A stretch of DNA of 64,000 nucleotides from Climacteris rufus. Taxonomy: Eukaryota > Chordata > Aves > Passeriformes > Climacteridae. The stretch spans positions 1,176,019-1,240,018 of the forward strand of contig VZRZ01002225.1 in the NCBI GenBank assembly GCA_013398175.1, written 5' to 3'. The translations under genes and the position numbers were made by a program. Shown piece after piece: positions 23,441 to 37,000 of the stretch (positions are counted from its first letter, which is position 1; every line of letters begins with the position of its first letter). Under the pieces are notes generated by a model. It saw nothing but the letters and a program-made list of their open reading frames with translations, ran no database searches and was not told the origin of the DNA.

Positions 23441-24400
23441 ACATGAGTTATTTAGTCTCTGAATATATATGGTTGGTTATTATTTACAAGATCTGTCAAG
23501 ATAGTCATATGTTTCCATGACACTAGCTAAACTACAAACTTAGTGGAGATTTCTATAATTAAACATATTCCGTATTTCAAAATTTTTAAGGATCATATAG
23601 ATCAAAAGTCAACTTCTCCCAAAAGTGCATTATTTCACAGAAATATACAGTAGCTGCATATGTGTATAACTGTTAGAGACAGAAGAATCCTAAAAATCTC
23701 AAAGTTTATGCTTGTTTTTTTAAAAGAATACTTTTAACATCTTTTTTATATTAATTCTAAGGGAAGAATTTTTTTCCATAACCTGACTATGTCTGTGACT
23801 TTCGAATGCATTTTATGGCCAAATCCACATGTTTTAGATAACAGCAACAATAAAATTAACTGTGACCTCAGACTGTGTCAGATCCTTGAATTTGTTGTGT
23901 CTGGACTGAGTTTCAGTATACCTAAAGAAATGTATAGAACTAGGGCCAGAGTGAAAGAAACACTGCAGCTTTCAATGCACTGTATTTGTCCTCTCTGTTA
24001 GGTTTTTTCCTGGTCCTGAGAGACTTGCTGGCTCTCCTGCCTGCAAGCAGAACCTCCCCTTTCTATACCACTATAACCTGCCCTGGAGCTGGGGGATAAC
24101 TCTGTGTCTGTGACTTATTCCACCTCAAGAGCTGCTTGTGTTCTTTGCTATTATTAGTAACATGAAGTAACTTCACGGCCTGAAGCTTTCAGAACCGTGT
24201 CAGTTACTGTGAAGAGGTGATCAATAATTCACTCGAGGAGATCTTAAAATGTCACCCTTCCTGCTTAAACCCTTTTGTAGGTTCCACAAAGTCTTTGAGA
24301 TGCTGAATGTTTTCTAATGGCCTGAACACGGCTAAATTGTCTTCCAAGTATGTTAATTACCCACCTGGAAGACATTATTGTTTGTTTGTAATCATGCTAC
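23441..24400. other. PIK3C2G intron 6, last part
   Basis: Non-coding sequence between the repeat cluster and exon 6. Nothing recognised. Confidence 0.6.
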
Positions 24401-24474
24401 CTGGTAATGATAACCATTTCCAAAACCTGAAGGATCAAGGATGCTGGGTGTCTGCTCCTGGCCTCCACAGTACA
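24401..24474 (-). CDS. PIK3C2G: PIK3C2G coding exon 6 (linker helix, less certain)
   Basis: This is a 74 bp exon called mainly because its phases (0 in, 2 out) are exactly what exons 5 and 7 require. The acceptor is aacattctgcag and the donor AG/gtagca, which is weaker than the others. It reads CTVEARSRHPASLILQ, then VLEMVIIT plus a split arginine. The human counterpart ends in NQLLEFMHIWKVSR; aligned without gaps on the final arginine, the hydrophobic positions match but identities are few. A shorter version using the acceptor before GTTTTG (26 bp) would also keep the frame. No other segment between 16.9 and 25.9 kb fitted both phase and homology as well. Confidence 0.6.
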
Positions 24475-25960
24475 CTGCAGAATGTTAAACCTTATTTAAA
24501 CATGCTAAACTGCAACAGAGTTGAAGGAGATTTTAAACATATTAATAGAAGATGGAGCATTTTACAGTAGCACAATTTCAAAGAATACTTAAAAACAAGA
24601 AAAAGTTTGGCTCCCTTCTATTTGAGGAACTACACAATTTCTCCAGAAAGTCACATTTCAATAATGGGAAAATCTCCAGCTTCGTATCATGATGGGCCTC
24701 TGACTTCTGTCATGTGTGATTATGCTCAGAATGTTAACACTTCTCATTATGTCTGGCAAACTATTAATACTGATATATATGAAAATATAAAAGCTTTTGA
24801 ACTCTCAGGAAATATTACTTCCCGGCTGCTTTAGTTCAAAAATCCCTTTCTGGAAACAAGTGAGGCTCTTGTTAGAAACCTGTAAGTATTCTTTGCTGCC
24901 TCTTCACTACAAAGATTAATGCTTTCCTGAGTTAATCAGAATGTGGGGGCAACTCTGAAAAAAATGGGTCTCTTGGATTGACAGAGTATTCCCTGGAAAT
25001 TCATAGAGTGTTAAGGCTGATAAATCTCATGTCTCAAAAAAACGAAATCTAATTAAAGGTCACCCACTATCTGAAAGAACTGTGATTCCATGTAAAGCCC
25101 TTGGCCAAATTTCTTGCTTGTAACTGCTCAGCTGAAGACAATTTCCTGCTCTGAATACTTCAGAATAGAATGTCAGCTTCCCACAAAAGGAAAGACAGCA
25201 AGTATTCACCTTAAAAGATACCTTTTTCACCTGAATTTACAAAAGAAATGTGAACATGTAGTTATTGGCCAAAGTTCAAAATGTGTCTAGTTAAAAAAAT
25301 AAAACAAAAAAAGTAGCTCATTACTTGTAAGTATCCACTTATATTGGTTATTAAGAGGAATAGTAACTTGCATGTATAGCCAGATATTTTAACTGCACAG
25401 CCTTTAATGGTCCAGGGAACTTATTGTATTGAACTTGATTTTTCCATCTGACAAAACAGAAAGGAAAATAAAGCCCCTACCCTTTTTTTGCTAGATGTCT
25501 GTCCTCTGACCCTTATACTGAGAGACTCAGACTATCATCAGACCTATGTAGAGCAGGTAATTGGTAGTAGCTGTGAACAGAGAACACTGCCAGTGAACAC
25601 TGCCCAGAGAAAAAGTTTCTGCTGTACTGCAAACTTTGGGCTGGAAGCAAACAAATATAAGATTTCTCTGACCACCTGAAATAAAACAGCATTTAATTCT
25701 GACAAAACGGATTTTTTTCTGAAAAAGTAACCCTTGGTCTTTTTCAGTCATGTGTTCTCTACAGTAGCTCACTAGATATAAATACAGGAGCAAAGCACAG
25801 ATGCTCCCCAGGACATTTCAACTGGAGTTCAGCAGTAATATATGCATTCTCAGGAAAGCAAATAATCTCTCTTTGATTATTACTGCTATGTAAAAGGATT
25901 GGTGGAATTTCTTCCCTTCAGGGATGCTGAAAGAAAGAGGAAGAAAAAAAGACTACTTAC
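24475..25960. other. PIK3C2G intron 5
   Basis: Intron of about 1.5 kb without recognisable repeats or coding signal. Confidence 0.65.
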
Positions 25961-26063
25961 TGTTCTAGCCAAACTTTGCTTCAAATTACCAACATGGTGG
26001 AGTTGAAGCTGGATGCAGCTGGTTGCCTTGCGAAGACTTTCATGGCTGCCCAAAGTACAGCTA
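25961..26063 (-). CDS. PIK3C2G: PIK3C2G coding exon 5 (end of the Ras-binding domain)
   Basis: This is a 103 bp exon. The acceptor is ccaaactgcag and the donor ACA/gtaagt. The first base completes the asparagine codon left open by exon 4, and the exon ends in phase 0. It reads SCTLGSHESLRKATSCIQLQ, then LHHVGNLKQSLART. Human PIK3C2G has HCLGSHKMFQKDKSVIQLHL here, so LGSHxxxxK and the final IQLxL strand of the Ras-binding fold are conserved. The junction with exon 4 rebuilds the family motif EFLQN followed by the LGSH turn, strong support for exon order. Confidence 0.93.
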
Positions 26064-29000
26064 CTGCAGTTTGGGGGGAAAACAAACCAGTGTTTATATC
26101 TGCTTGCCCCTTCTTTTTTTCCTCCCTTGAGATCATTCATTAATATTCTTCAAACCCAAATTAGTGCAATTTATAGGAAGTGTCCTGGTTATGAATGCAC
26201 CACTGCAGAAAAATTAAAAGTACCTAATACCCAACTTGAAAATTAAATATTAGCTGTAAGTTTGAAAATCACATACAGCAAGATGGTGGCCCTTGATTCT
26301 CAAAGAAATCAAAGTTGTCACCCTGTGCAGCTCACACAGAGGTGGTGACAGCAGAGTAGGTCTTTTTCTTAAATCATATGCCAGCTAAGGTCAGACTCAC
26401 TCATCTGGACAAACTAAGCTGCTGGTCATGAATGAGCTATCAGCCCACGACAGGGGAATTCCTTAATCTTATTTGCCTCTTTCCATTTACCACTCTCGAC
26501 AACTTCTTCTGAGTTATAACACAGCCTTGGTTTGTCACTCTTAAAATTACTTGGAACAAAAACAATTTCACTGTTTCCCTTTCACATCTTCTTTTAAACA
26601 GGTGAAATAATTAAAAAAATTGCTTCAGAGTAAAGGCAAACATCTTTCTACATTTGAAAAAGTCCTTTGGGATGAATGGGTAGGAAAAATAGCAATGATT
26701 TTTACAAAGGCAAATTCATCACCAAAACAACTTAGTATGCATCATCAGTTACAACTCTAGTGTGCGTTCAATTAAGATTCAGAAGGCTTTTTTTGAGCCT
26801 TCAGCCACACAAGCACAAAAAGGGATATTCCATATTTATACAGTTTTACAGCACGGTAAGTTGTTTCAGAACTCCCTGGGCCATGAATGAAAAAAGATTC
26901 TTTTTTGGTTTGTCAAGGGTCATGAAAAACTCAGAATTCAAATGGAATGTCTGAATAAAAATCTCTGGATTTAGTTAAGAAAAAACAAACCAAAACCAAA
27001 CCAAAATGCTCACCTATGAATAAATCATGTAAAGTGGACTTAGGAGAGACTCATGTCTCAAATGGCACCAGAATTCCCCAGCACAAATGAATGGCTAAAC
27101 TTAAATGTAATTGCCATTCAGCACAATGACAGAGAATTAATACATCTTGTAAATGTTCTGCACTCACACTACACAGTTACTACTTAACTACAGTTAAGTA
27201 AAATACAGACTCTCCATTAGAGGTCACAAAGTGTATATATAGGATTTATATTTTTTAACAATACATTAAACGTCACAGAGAACAAACTCCTTTCCATCTG
27301 ACAAAGCAAATACCTAAAGCAAGGATCACCTCTGTCAGCATTTATCAGTACAGAGGAGCTTTCTGCTAGTGTACACTTAGACCATTCTCTGCAATAACAA
27401 TTTGGTGCCATGGATGTATAAAAACTCTCTTTTCCAAGAACAATTTTTCCATGTCACTATGTTTCCAGGCAAAACAAGCTATACCAAGAGAAGTTGAATT
27501 TTATGGTTATAACTGCATTTACATTGGTTTGTGTTAGCCTTGTTGTGTCAAGCAGATATTATCCATCAGCAAATCCTGCAATGCTGCCTGGACTACTGCA
27601 GGCAGAAGAAGTGGCCATGCAGTTGACTTCAGGAATGGATTTAATTTGCACAAATACAAAGAGAAAAGTTTTGACAGCAATTGTTCCACAGGAGACTAGA
27701 CAAAATGGATTAATTTCTCAACAAAATAACATGGAAACCTGGTCTGGATGAAAAGTGAACTACAAGAAATGGAAGTGTAGCTTTGCCACAGATTGACAAA
27801 CTACCTTTTAGCTGTACCCCAGGCAGGTTTGCTGCTATACCAGCACTATTAAGACAAAATATATCCCCCTTGGAGGATAATATGATTATTAGTAAGTGGT
27901 TTGCAGTTCTCTGAACTCTGTAAAGGAAACAAAAATGAAAGTGCTACAACATCATCCTTAACTCAACAGTTTTCCACCCATTTTTTGCTGAAGTGACATG
28001 GAGAATACAGCTTTGATGAGAATACCGTGAAGGGAAAGGCAGTCTGTCTTTAGATGTGGTAATGACTGGCCAAAGTAAAGTGATTTGCCTGTGGTCTCAC
28101 AGTGTATCTGAAGAAAAGGAAGGGAATATTCCTCTTTTGAGATTCCCTCCCTGCTTGTTTCCCCACAGCAAGGTTCTCTATGTGCTATAAACTCCAAATC
28201 CCAATAGAGTTCAATCAGACTATTTTTTAAGGAACTCAGCTAAGTAACATCTCTGAATGAGAAACTTAATCTGCAGTGACAAGAGAAAATTAAGTTTATT
28301 TTTCACAAAGAACATATTCATCCAAAGGTGCTTGCTTCTTGTGATTTCAATCTGCATGATTATGTCTCTGTCAGTGTATAATTAATTAAGCTTCACTTTG
28401 AGTGAAAAGCAGTTCTTATTTATGTTTCAATTCTCAGAGAACAGAACTAGTAAGGGAAAATAAATGTCATCAATAAGGTCACAGGCAAGCACGTTAGAAG
28501 AAATGATCAGCATTTAGACTCTTCAGTTCCATACCCCTGCTCACTGTGGTGGCTGAACTGCAAAGCAGTAAGGTAACTGTGCAAATTACACCTGCCAGAA
28601 TGTGGATGGAACTTTAATTACTCTTATGCCTTAAAAAGAAAGGGTGTTTAGAAATGAAGGCTATAAGTATTCTTGCACTACATTCCTTTGCTGATCTACA
28701 TTACAGCAACCTACTGCTAGCAGACCAATCAATGAAAAAATTAAGAAATTAAAAAAAAAAGGCCCATGTTCTTATATACATTTGTGTGGGTTTTTTATTA
28801 GGTATACCAGGATGCCCTGGGTTTGTGATCTGTTTTTCTAAAGGCAAAAAAAGTCTAAATGGAAGATTCATTCATTGCTGACACATGAGAAGGGTTGGTT
28901 CTGGCTTGCTGCTGGCATTAAGAGCTAGGAGTTATTTGACACAAAGTGCTTAAGCACAGTTTAAATTATCTTATAGAACATCTTTCATGAAGGGAATAAT

Positions 29001-31443
29001 AAAATAATTTTTAGGAGTATCCATTTTAAATCTAAGGAAAGATAGGAAATTGTGAGAGCAAATTTAAAGATGGATTTAGATGATTTGGATAATGGGAAGA
29101 AAAAGAAAGCCTGCAGGTTGCAGCAAGGCCAGACTTCCAATAGTACACAAAATTAACTTAAAGACCAGAAACCAAAGTAGATTCCAAATCAGAAATCCAG
29201 AGATTACTCTATTAATTCCAGACTGAGCTCCAGCCTGTCTGCTACCTTGTGATATTTTTAAGATTTGGGTATTTGAAATCTGATATTCTACTTATGAATC
29301 AGGCAGGATGTGAGCTCAAGGATCTCTGCCTAGGTAGGGAACAATGGAGGATGAAATCTGCTGGTGCTGAGTGTAGTAATGGTCATTAGTACACAAGTAG
29401 GATTTTTTCCCATCTCACTCAAAGCTAAATGGATTCTAGAAATCACAGGGGCTTCTGCAGGAGGTGGGGTGAAGTGCTCATTAGTACAATCCAATATAAT
29501 AGTAAATGAAAGCTTTTGACAGATCTTCATAAAGCTGTCTGCTTCACTAAACCATGCTGGTCTGAGAACAGTTCACCAAATCACCATTCTGGCTTTACTT
29601 TAGGTTTTTTTCTCCTGGATTACAGTACAGCAGGGGCAGCAGAGTATTTATTCCCTTTGCTGCCTCATAACTTGGGGAACTTCTACTGGAATTCACCTGT
29701 GACCAGATTCCAAATACTCTTCGGGGCAAGAACTCTGCACAAGTGCATCAAGTCACTCTGTTAGCAACATTGAGAGGAAACCAATTTGCACTTAAAGATA
29801 GCCCACACAAGAAAAATGTCACCCTGAGGCAACTCCTCAGGCCTTGTTAAGCTACGTAAGGAATCATTATGGTCTGGGGTTTCAAATTTGAGATAGAGGG
29901 CTCTGTTGAAGAGGCAGAAGAAAGGGAGCTGAATTTAACAGCATAATATAGAATTACAAGCTGCTGAAGTTAGAAGTGCAGCTCAGTGCCTTCTGCTTGA
30001 CAGTGAAGGAGAAAAGCAAAAAAGCTGAGAACATTATTGACCTTATTTCACTGCTAATGGGACATGGAGAGATTCTGCAAGTGCAGGATTTTAAACAGTC
30101 CACTATAGATGTGTTCTCCCCACCAGTGAACAAAACACTCTCTAGCACATACTGCACACTGTACTGAAATGTACTGAGCTCACCCTCAATACAATGGCTC
30201 ATTATTTCCATTTTTTTGGGAATTACTTGGAAATAAGAGAGTATTTTGGAAACAACAATTAAAAAATACCCTGGCATTCTTCTATAACTCACAAATCTAT
30301 GTATGACCTGATTGTCTGCTTAGTGGTTCTAGTGTTCTAATGATTAACACACCACTCTGCTGTTCCAGCCCCTTCTTTACTGAGAAGGGAACAAGAGAAG
30401 AGTGGGCTTAGAAATGTTGAAGAGGCAATCTTGGTATCTTTACTTGCCAAATATAATTCTCTGTAAACCTCTGAATGTTTGACCTGTGTGCCTGTGTAAG
30501 AGCAGAAGTGCTCAAGCTGGATACAGAACAAAGCTACTTTACACAGTGTGACACTTGCTCTCAACTACATTATTTTCATTAATCAAACTGACCTGCTCTA
30601 GGCTAGTTTAAGTAATTTTTTACACTCTACAGTAAATATGACTGCTTCTAAAATTTTCTCTTTCAATTATAGGCATATGGTATTTTATCTAATACTTTTT
30701 ACACCTCTAACAGATCAGCTGTGATTCCTGCAGTGCCAGCTTAACATTAGAGCACAGAGAGCACTGCCAACTTCTTCCCTTCTGCTGAAAGCCAACGTCC
30801 ACACAGCACAGCTGACAAGTACCTGCACTTCAGCTGCTGCAACACAGAACCTGCTCTCTTTTGCTGACACCTGAGTTTAAGCTGCCAGAGGGCAAAAAAC
30901 CACTAGCTGAGTTCAGTAGTGCTTTTGAGCACCACTAGAGCTTACTTGAATTAATGTGAATTGCAGCATTTACTTCCTTACTTGTAGGCTACATGCATTC
31001 TGAAAGACCTGCTTGTATGTATAATGTGTTTTTCTTTAACTTGCATGCAGCACCAATGTGCTGACTTCATCTGCTTTGCTACTACCGCAACTGGATATGA
31101 AGAAAAACCACCTGCTATGCAGCTGCATTAAACTGTTTCTCTTTGGTGATTTCTCCTTTGAGGATTTGCTTATATTACCCCTACGAGATTGTGGAAGTAG
31201 TAGCATCCTTGTATTACAGATGAGAAAGACCAGAAGGACTACAGAGTAAAACAAATGATTAAAGGCTGCACCAAGCTTATTTGAATCCTTGCACTGGAGC
31301 ACACCATCATCTCTGCAGAACACAAGTGTACACACAGTGTATTTCAGGAGTTTCAGGAACTACACATGAAGTGTTTGGAACCTAATATTCTTCCTCTCCC
31401 CATGGCTCTGTTTACATGGCTTGTGGCTTAATGAGGTACTTAC
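26064..31443. other. PIK3C2G intron 4
   Basis: Intron of about 5.4 kb. Short open frames on both strands have no family resemblance. No repeats beyond short poly(A) runs were recognised. Confidence 0.7.
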
Positions 31444-31555
31444 TTTTGTAAGAATTCATCAGCCCCATAAACACTCAGAAGGCATTCCTCCAGGGCTGGG
31501 TATTGATTTGTGCAACGGAGGATCTCTACAATTAAGTCATGAGTGATACAGCCAG
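31444..31555 (-). CDS. PIK3C2G: PIK3C2G coding exon 4 (Ras-binding domain)
   Basis: This is a 112 bp exon with acceptor ctttatttacag and donor AA/gtaagt. It enters in phase 1 and leaves in phase 2. It reads GCITHDLIVEILRCTNQYP, then ALEECLLSVYGADEFLQ. Human PIK3C2G, from memory, has VKDLIAEILHFCTN and then ILSVCGSEEFLQN at this point, so the LSVxGxxEFLQ signature of the PI3K Ras-binding domain is retained. The last asparagine is split with exon 5. The flanking introns hold no other coding signal that I can support. Confidence 0.93.
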
Positions 31556-33876
31556 CTGTAAATAAAGATAGCAAAGAAAATTAATAGTAGCCTGCTAGAG
31601 AATTCCAGGCTAGATACTCAAGCAAAGAAAATAAGATGTTTTTTCTCTGTAATTCCTAACAACTGCTGCAGACTAGCTCCATCAAGAGGAATTAGATCAA
31701 GACACACTTGATTTTATTATTTTTTAAAATTTTGCTTCAAATATTCTTCATGCCACAGAATATGTGTCCTTTTAGAGGGAATTAACAATTTGTTGTGCAG
31801 CTGGAATGAAGAAGAGATGAGCAACATTCTCAGGAGGAAAGGAAGAGACAAATGGCTTTTTTTTTTTTTCATTCTCCTGATGAATATCTTGGTACATTTC
31901 CAATGACGCAGAAGTTGACTCTGTCACTGCTTATGACAAAAGAAGACTTCAGAATTTTACTTAGTGTTGTTTCTGCTGTGCACACCTTTTCAGCAATGAC
32001 AAAGAAGTTAATAAATACTCTAATGTACTTTATATATATGTAGTATATTATTTAACAGATGTATAGCCACATAATACATAGAAATATACATAATCCTTAT
32101 AAATTAAGAAGTTCTATGTCAGTTTGTACAATCTGCTGTTCATAAATATATTAGCATTTTGAGAATTTTCTCCACTGCTACTTCAGCTTTTTAAACCACT
32201 TTCCAACACTTACCAATACACTTCCTCTCTCTCCATTTTAGAAGAACTGATCCAAAATGGAAAAGAATAGCTGCATAATCTAGAATATGTCTGATAACTT
32301 TAGTCTTAAGTTTAAGAGGATGAGAAAACTTCAGAGAACAGCTGACATTTCTAGAGGAGGGGACTGGGACAGAAAAAAAGCTGAAATAAAATAGTTTGTT
32401 ACTGTAGCTGGCTTTTTGCTTTGCTTCAGCATCACCCAGGGAAAAACAAATTCATCAATGGATTCAAAAGTTCCTTTTGAATTTTTTTCATTTTCTTTGC
32501 AAAACAGTTTTTCTTTTGCTCAAAAAGCCACTTCAATTACACATTTTCTATTAGTTTTATCGGTTTTAAACATTTAGCCTCCTGACAACTTACCATTTTA
32601 AGCAATTCATAGCTGGTTTGACAGGTACACTGCAGTGCTTGTTTGCTAAATTTGCACATTCCAGAAAATGAAGAATGGCACAGAATCTTGAATTAAAATT
32701 CTAACATGCACTTTTTTTGGGTCATTCAATGGAAAAAAATTTGAAACGTGCCAGCATCCTTCATTTGCACTCTGTAGACCCATTTTCCTTTCCTTACTCT
32801 GCCAAATGTTCTTGCCTACCTGAAAAATTCTTTACATTACATGGGGCAAAAAAGAATACTCCAATCCCCAACTTTAACCTTATTGCTTACTTAGTCTGTA
32901 AGCACATTTTGGATAGGAACTTTTTCTTATATTCCCTGCAGTTCTACCTGTGCCTTCTAGAGTGTTTTTGTAAATACAGCTAAGCAGACTGAAAAGTTGA
33001 ACAATCTGTAACAGTGTCGTAAGATAAAACATTTGCCCGTGGTTAAGACTTTTGTGTTGCAGAGAACTTCAGTGTTAGATTCCTGCCTAGCCGACAGAAG
33101 GGCTGGAATTACTACCTTCTGGTCCAAGTGTCCCAAGATCTCCTTTCACAGCATTCAGTAAATATTGGTTTGATATGACACAGTCTCCTACTTTTCCCAA
33201 TTTTCCAACAACTATGTAGATACTCTCAAACCAAGCAAGAAAACTTTTATGAACAAGTTTGTAAGCTTCTGGCTACATTGTTTATGAAGATTTTTTAAAA
33301 AAAGTATACTAACTGACATTTTGTGCAGCTTTGGATTTTCAACTTTCAACCCATCAAACAAACTAATACTCAGCCTGCTACAGCCAAACAATTACTTGAC
33401 AACTGAAGAAATTATTAACTTAAAAAAGAAGAAAAAAAAGACTATCACCTAATGAAGCAGCACAGGAAGAGAGAGGGGCAATAAGGTTAAATTTCTTTCA
33501 TTTTTGCAAATGTTACAGAAATAAAAATCATGAGAACTGGAATTAAAGATTCTCACATTAATCACAAACATAGAATGCACAGAAGCAGTGGTAGCTTCTC
33601 ACAGTCATTAATGACAGAACAATTTAGGTTGGGAAGAACCTCAGTAGGCCCATTTATTCCCACAAAGGGGAGTCAACACTGAATTGAGACCACCTTGTTC
33701 AGGGTTTTGTCTTGTAAGACCTTAAAAGCCTCCAAGCCTGCAGATTCCACAACCTCCCTGGGCAAATTGTTCCAATTCTTAATTATTCTCTTTTATTCTT
33801 GCCACCTACTTTGAATTCCCTTTAGTTTTTATGACTAACATACTTTCCCAGACATGTACATACCTCAGCCACTTAC
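31556..33876. other. PIK3C2G intron 3
   Basis: Intron with the antisense CR1 fragment at 33608-33795 near its 5' end and AT-rich sequence around 32030-32160. No other feature. Confidence 0.7.
33608..33795 (-). mobile_element. CR1 LINE 3'-end fragment (antisense to the window)
   Basis: TTTAGGTTGGGAAGAACCTC at the start and CCACAACCTCCCTGGGCAAA later are the reverse complement of the avian CR1 3' region. It is old and diverged, and ends about 80 bases before exon 3 of PIK3C2G. Confidence 0.75.
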
Positions 33877-34034
33877 CATGTTGTGTAAGAAGCAGAGGAT
33901 ATGGTGAAAAATCTGTCCAAATGCTGAATCTGAATTTTATTCCACCAAGGATATGGTCTGGGAACCTTGTTGTGACACTCCAGATTTTCCCAGTATTTGT
34001 CTTCAAATCAGAGGCAGGATAGGCATCTCTAATT
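33877..34034 (-). CDS. PIK3C2G: PIK3C2G coding exon 3 (start of the Ras-binding domain)
   Basis: This is a 158 bp exon with acceptor ccttttcag and donor G/gtaagt. It completes the split lysine of exon 2 and ends one base into an alanine codon. The reading is IRDAYPASDLKTNTGKIWSV, then TTRFPDHILGGIKFRF, then SIWTDFSPYPLLLTQH. Human PIK3C2G has a matching KIWSTTTAFP segment followed by the KFNIHIFID strand, so this is the first strand region of the PI3K Ras-binding domain. The reading frame is open across the whole exon and both junction phases agree with the neighbours. It is one of the strongest exon calls in the window. Confidence 0.92.
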
Positions 34035-37000
34035 CTGAAAAGGACATGTGAAGAAATTGTATCTAAATAGCTGTGAATTTTTGGCCTCTTCCAAGAACAA
34101 ATCAAAAATTCTGTAAGATACATATAATAATACATTGAGAGCTGTTAGGAAGAAAATTCTGTGGAGAGAAATGGTAGCAACTTAAACTTTGTTTTTATAC
34201 ATTAGTGAGATAACTACATATCAGCTCACATAACTACATCTTTTACTTCTAGGGAAACCATCAGTAAAATATTCATGAACTTGACAGAATCACTGGTGAG
34301 CTTGACCTCAGTGAAACTTAAAGGAGTTTAAACAGACTTCAGTGTACACTGAGCTCAGTAGAAATAATGGTGCTCAAATATGTACTTTAATAACAGAGTT
34401 TTAACATAGAACTAGTCAAGACCATGTGCACAGACAGCTGTCACTAGGACATCTGGCCAAAATGAATACAGGAACATGCTTCCTATGCAAAATCTTAAGG
34501 AGTCTCTATTTTCACAACTCTCTCAAATCCCATCTGAAATTCTCATTACCAAAACTCTGGGTATTTATGTAAATGTCTGTAGAGTGTAGTAACTGTTACA
34601 GTCATTGAGTGCCTCTGATATACCATTACCTACAAAATATATTGTTCCTCCTCCTTCCAATTACCACAGACTTGCAGAAACTAATTCCTCCTGAGGTCCT
34701 GTTTCCTAATGAACACTGGTCACAGGTATTATGTCTGTCATCTGGGATTAAACTTGCTTTTAAGCAAATACACTCTGCAGCTGCAGGTAAAGGCTACACA
34801 TTGTACCAGCTGAAGGTTTACATTTCACTAATTGGCCTGAATATTTAGCAGCTAAACTCAAACCTCTGTACTAAGCATTCTGCATTCTCCTTTGTTTCGT
34901 AGTGCAAGCAGCATTTTGTAGCTTCTGAGTTGAGAGTGCTTTATACTGTCTCTGGTAGCAGTGTATTTTGAACCACAGACCTCTCACATAAAAGTCTTCT
35001 CTACTGTGTTACCTCCTGCCTCAGAGCTGCAGCCCAAGTCTTTTAAACAAACTCTATGAGCTACTCTTTTGTGTCAGGTATTTCTATAGCATGAGAAGGG
35101 AAAAAACCCAACAAATTTAGGCTTCCAAAATTAATAATCCAGTGAAGCAGTCCCTTTCTTATAATGAAAAGCCAGGGGCCACGATGTTTCAGTGGGGTGG
35201 GAGGAAATGAGGCTTGACAAGAGCACCTCCAGTACAAGGTAGATTTATACTCATGGTTAAAAACCATTATATTGCTGAGGTTGTTTGGGTGACCTAAGCA
35301 GTTGATGTCAGTCTATTTTCTTTGTGCACAAGGTACAGCTTTCCCCCTATTACCAAATTCACTCTTGTAACCTGTCTCTGTAAGAAAGCCAAGGACTGAA
35401 TAAGACTGGAAACTTCACGCCCCTTTTTCCAGTATCAAATTACCAGGCTATGTACACACAGGGCATGAATCACCTCCTCAACTTACTGGCAGTCATTTCA
35501 AAACTGACTGAACCTCATCTCCCTCCCTACCCACACACTGCTTATATTTGAGCATAATGTGGGGACACAAATTTGCTTTTCAGACAGAAAAAGCATTCAG
35601 TTTCTGACAGTGTAGCTCACTTATGGCCATCTACTATTTTTATGTGATTAAGGGGCTTCTGGCTTGAGCACGTAGGCAAAACATTGCAAAATTTTGAAAG
35701 TTCAGGTCTTTCAAAGCATAACTGAAGTACTGTACAAGTACTACATAAAGAAAATATTGTGCTACTTGCTTTCTGTGCTGCAACAACTCAGGGAGTATGG
35801 AAAGCACTTTTACAGGGATTTGCTATTTCACAGCATTTCATAATGTGCTGTATTTCTCTGCAGTGCAAAGCACATCTTGAAGACAGTGAGAGGTGGAAGA
35901 GCTCTGCATTTTGCTGATTGAACCATGAGACTCTCAGCTTGGCATCTTCTGGTATGAAACTTGCTTTAGGATGTATCTGAAGCCATCCATGGATGAATGT
36001 TCACTACCGCTCTGTTCATAATTGTAGAAGTAACCTGATAAAGGGATTTTGAAGCCTGGTTTACAGTCCTGTACAACCAAATGTTTCAATTATAGACTGC
36101 TACTTGTACAAGTGTTACCTAGAGAAAAACACAATTCTATTTGAGCTACACGCTGGACCTGCAAGAACGCATGACACAGATTCTGAATTATACATCTTGC
36201 CGCTGACATATGAAACTGCCAGCAATTGAGATTCATTGGGGACTGGAAGGATGCTTATTTAGCAAGACTAAATATGTAAGTTATTTGAAAATGTATGACA
36301 TTTTTTGGTCATTTGGTTGCTGTGACATTTTGTCCTAAAAATGTTTTTCTACTTATTTAATATAAGAAAAGCAAAAGTTGTTCTTATTTTCCTTTTAAGA
36401 GTATTTGCTTGTGACACACACAAAAGAACTTCCTGCAAAACAGGAATGACTTATTCGTATTTATCTCTTTAGCCCTGTAAATACACTCATTTATTCAAAA
36501 ATCAATAGAAAGCTTTTCCTATAATTAGAATGTTTAGACATTAAAAAAATCTGAGTAGCTAGAAGGAAAGCTGTCATATGCAATGTGCCTTCATGCATCG
36601 AAATTGGGTTGGGGCTCAGGCTGATGAACTGTGGAGAAGAAGGAAACTGAGACAGGTGACTGATTTTGTTTTGAAGCTGACCATGCACCCCATATGAATA
36701 TATAATATAGTCACTGTTAATTTCAGTGCAATATCAAACTGGGTTTTCTGGTTGGGCTGTTTTGGTTTTTTTCCTTTTAAGAGAAGCAGCCTTGGCTGAC
36801 CTTGAATAATGTCAATTCATTAAAGTCTAATAAAAAAAGCAGGATTCCATTTTCCAACTACTTTTCTGTGGGGAAAAGCATGCATTTGTGCTAACAACTT
36901 GACAGTGTGATCAGTGGATATCTGCAAATGAAAAATCAATCTGCACAGATGGTCTAAATACTTGTAATTTTTAGTGTGCTTGGATTTTAACATGATTTCT

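Noticed and set aside
23881..23960. Alternative exon 6 candidate with ctgcag acceptor and gtatac donor
   Set aside because: Phases fit, but its translation does not resemble the human linker, and the segment at 24401-24474 does so better.
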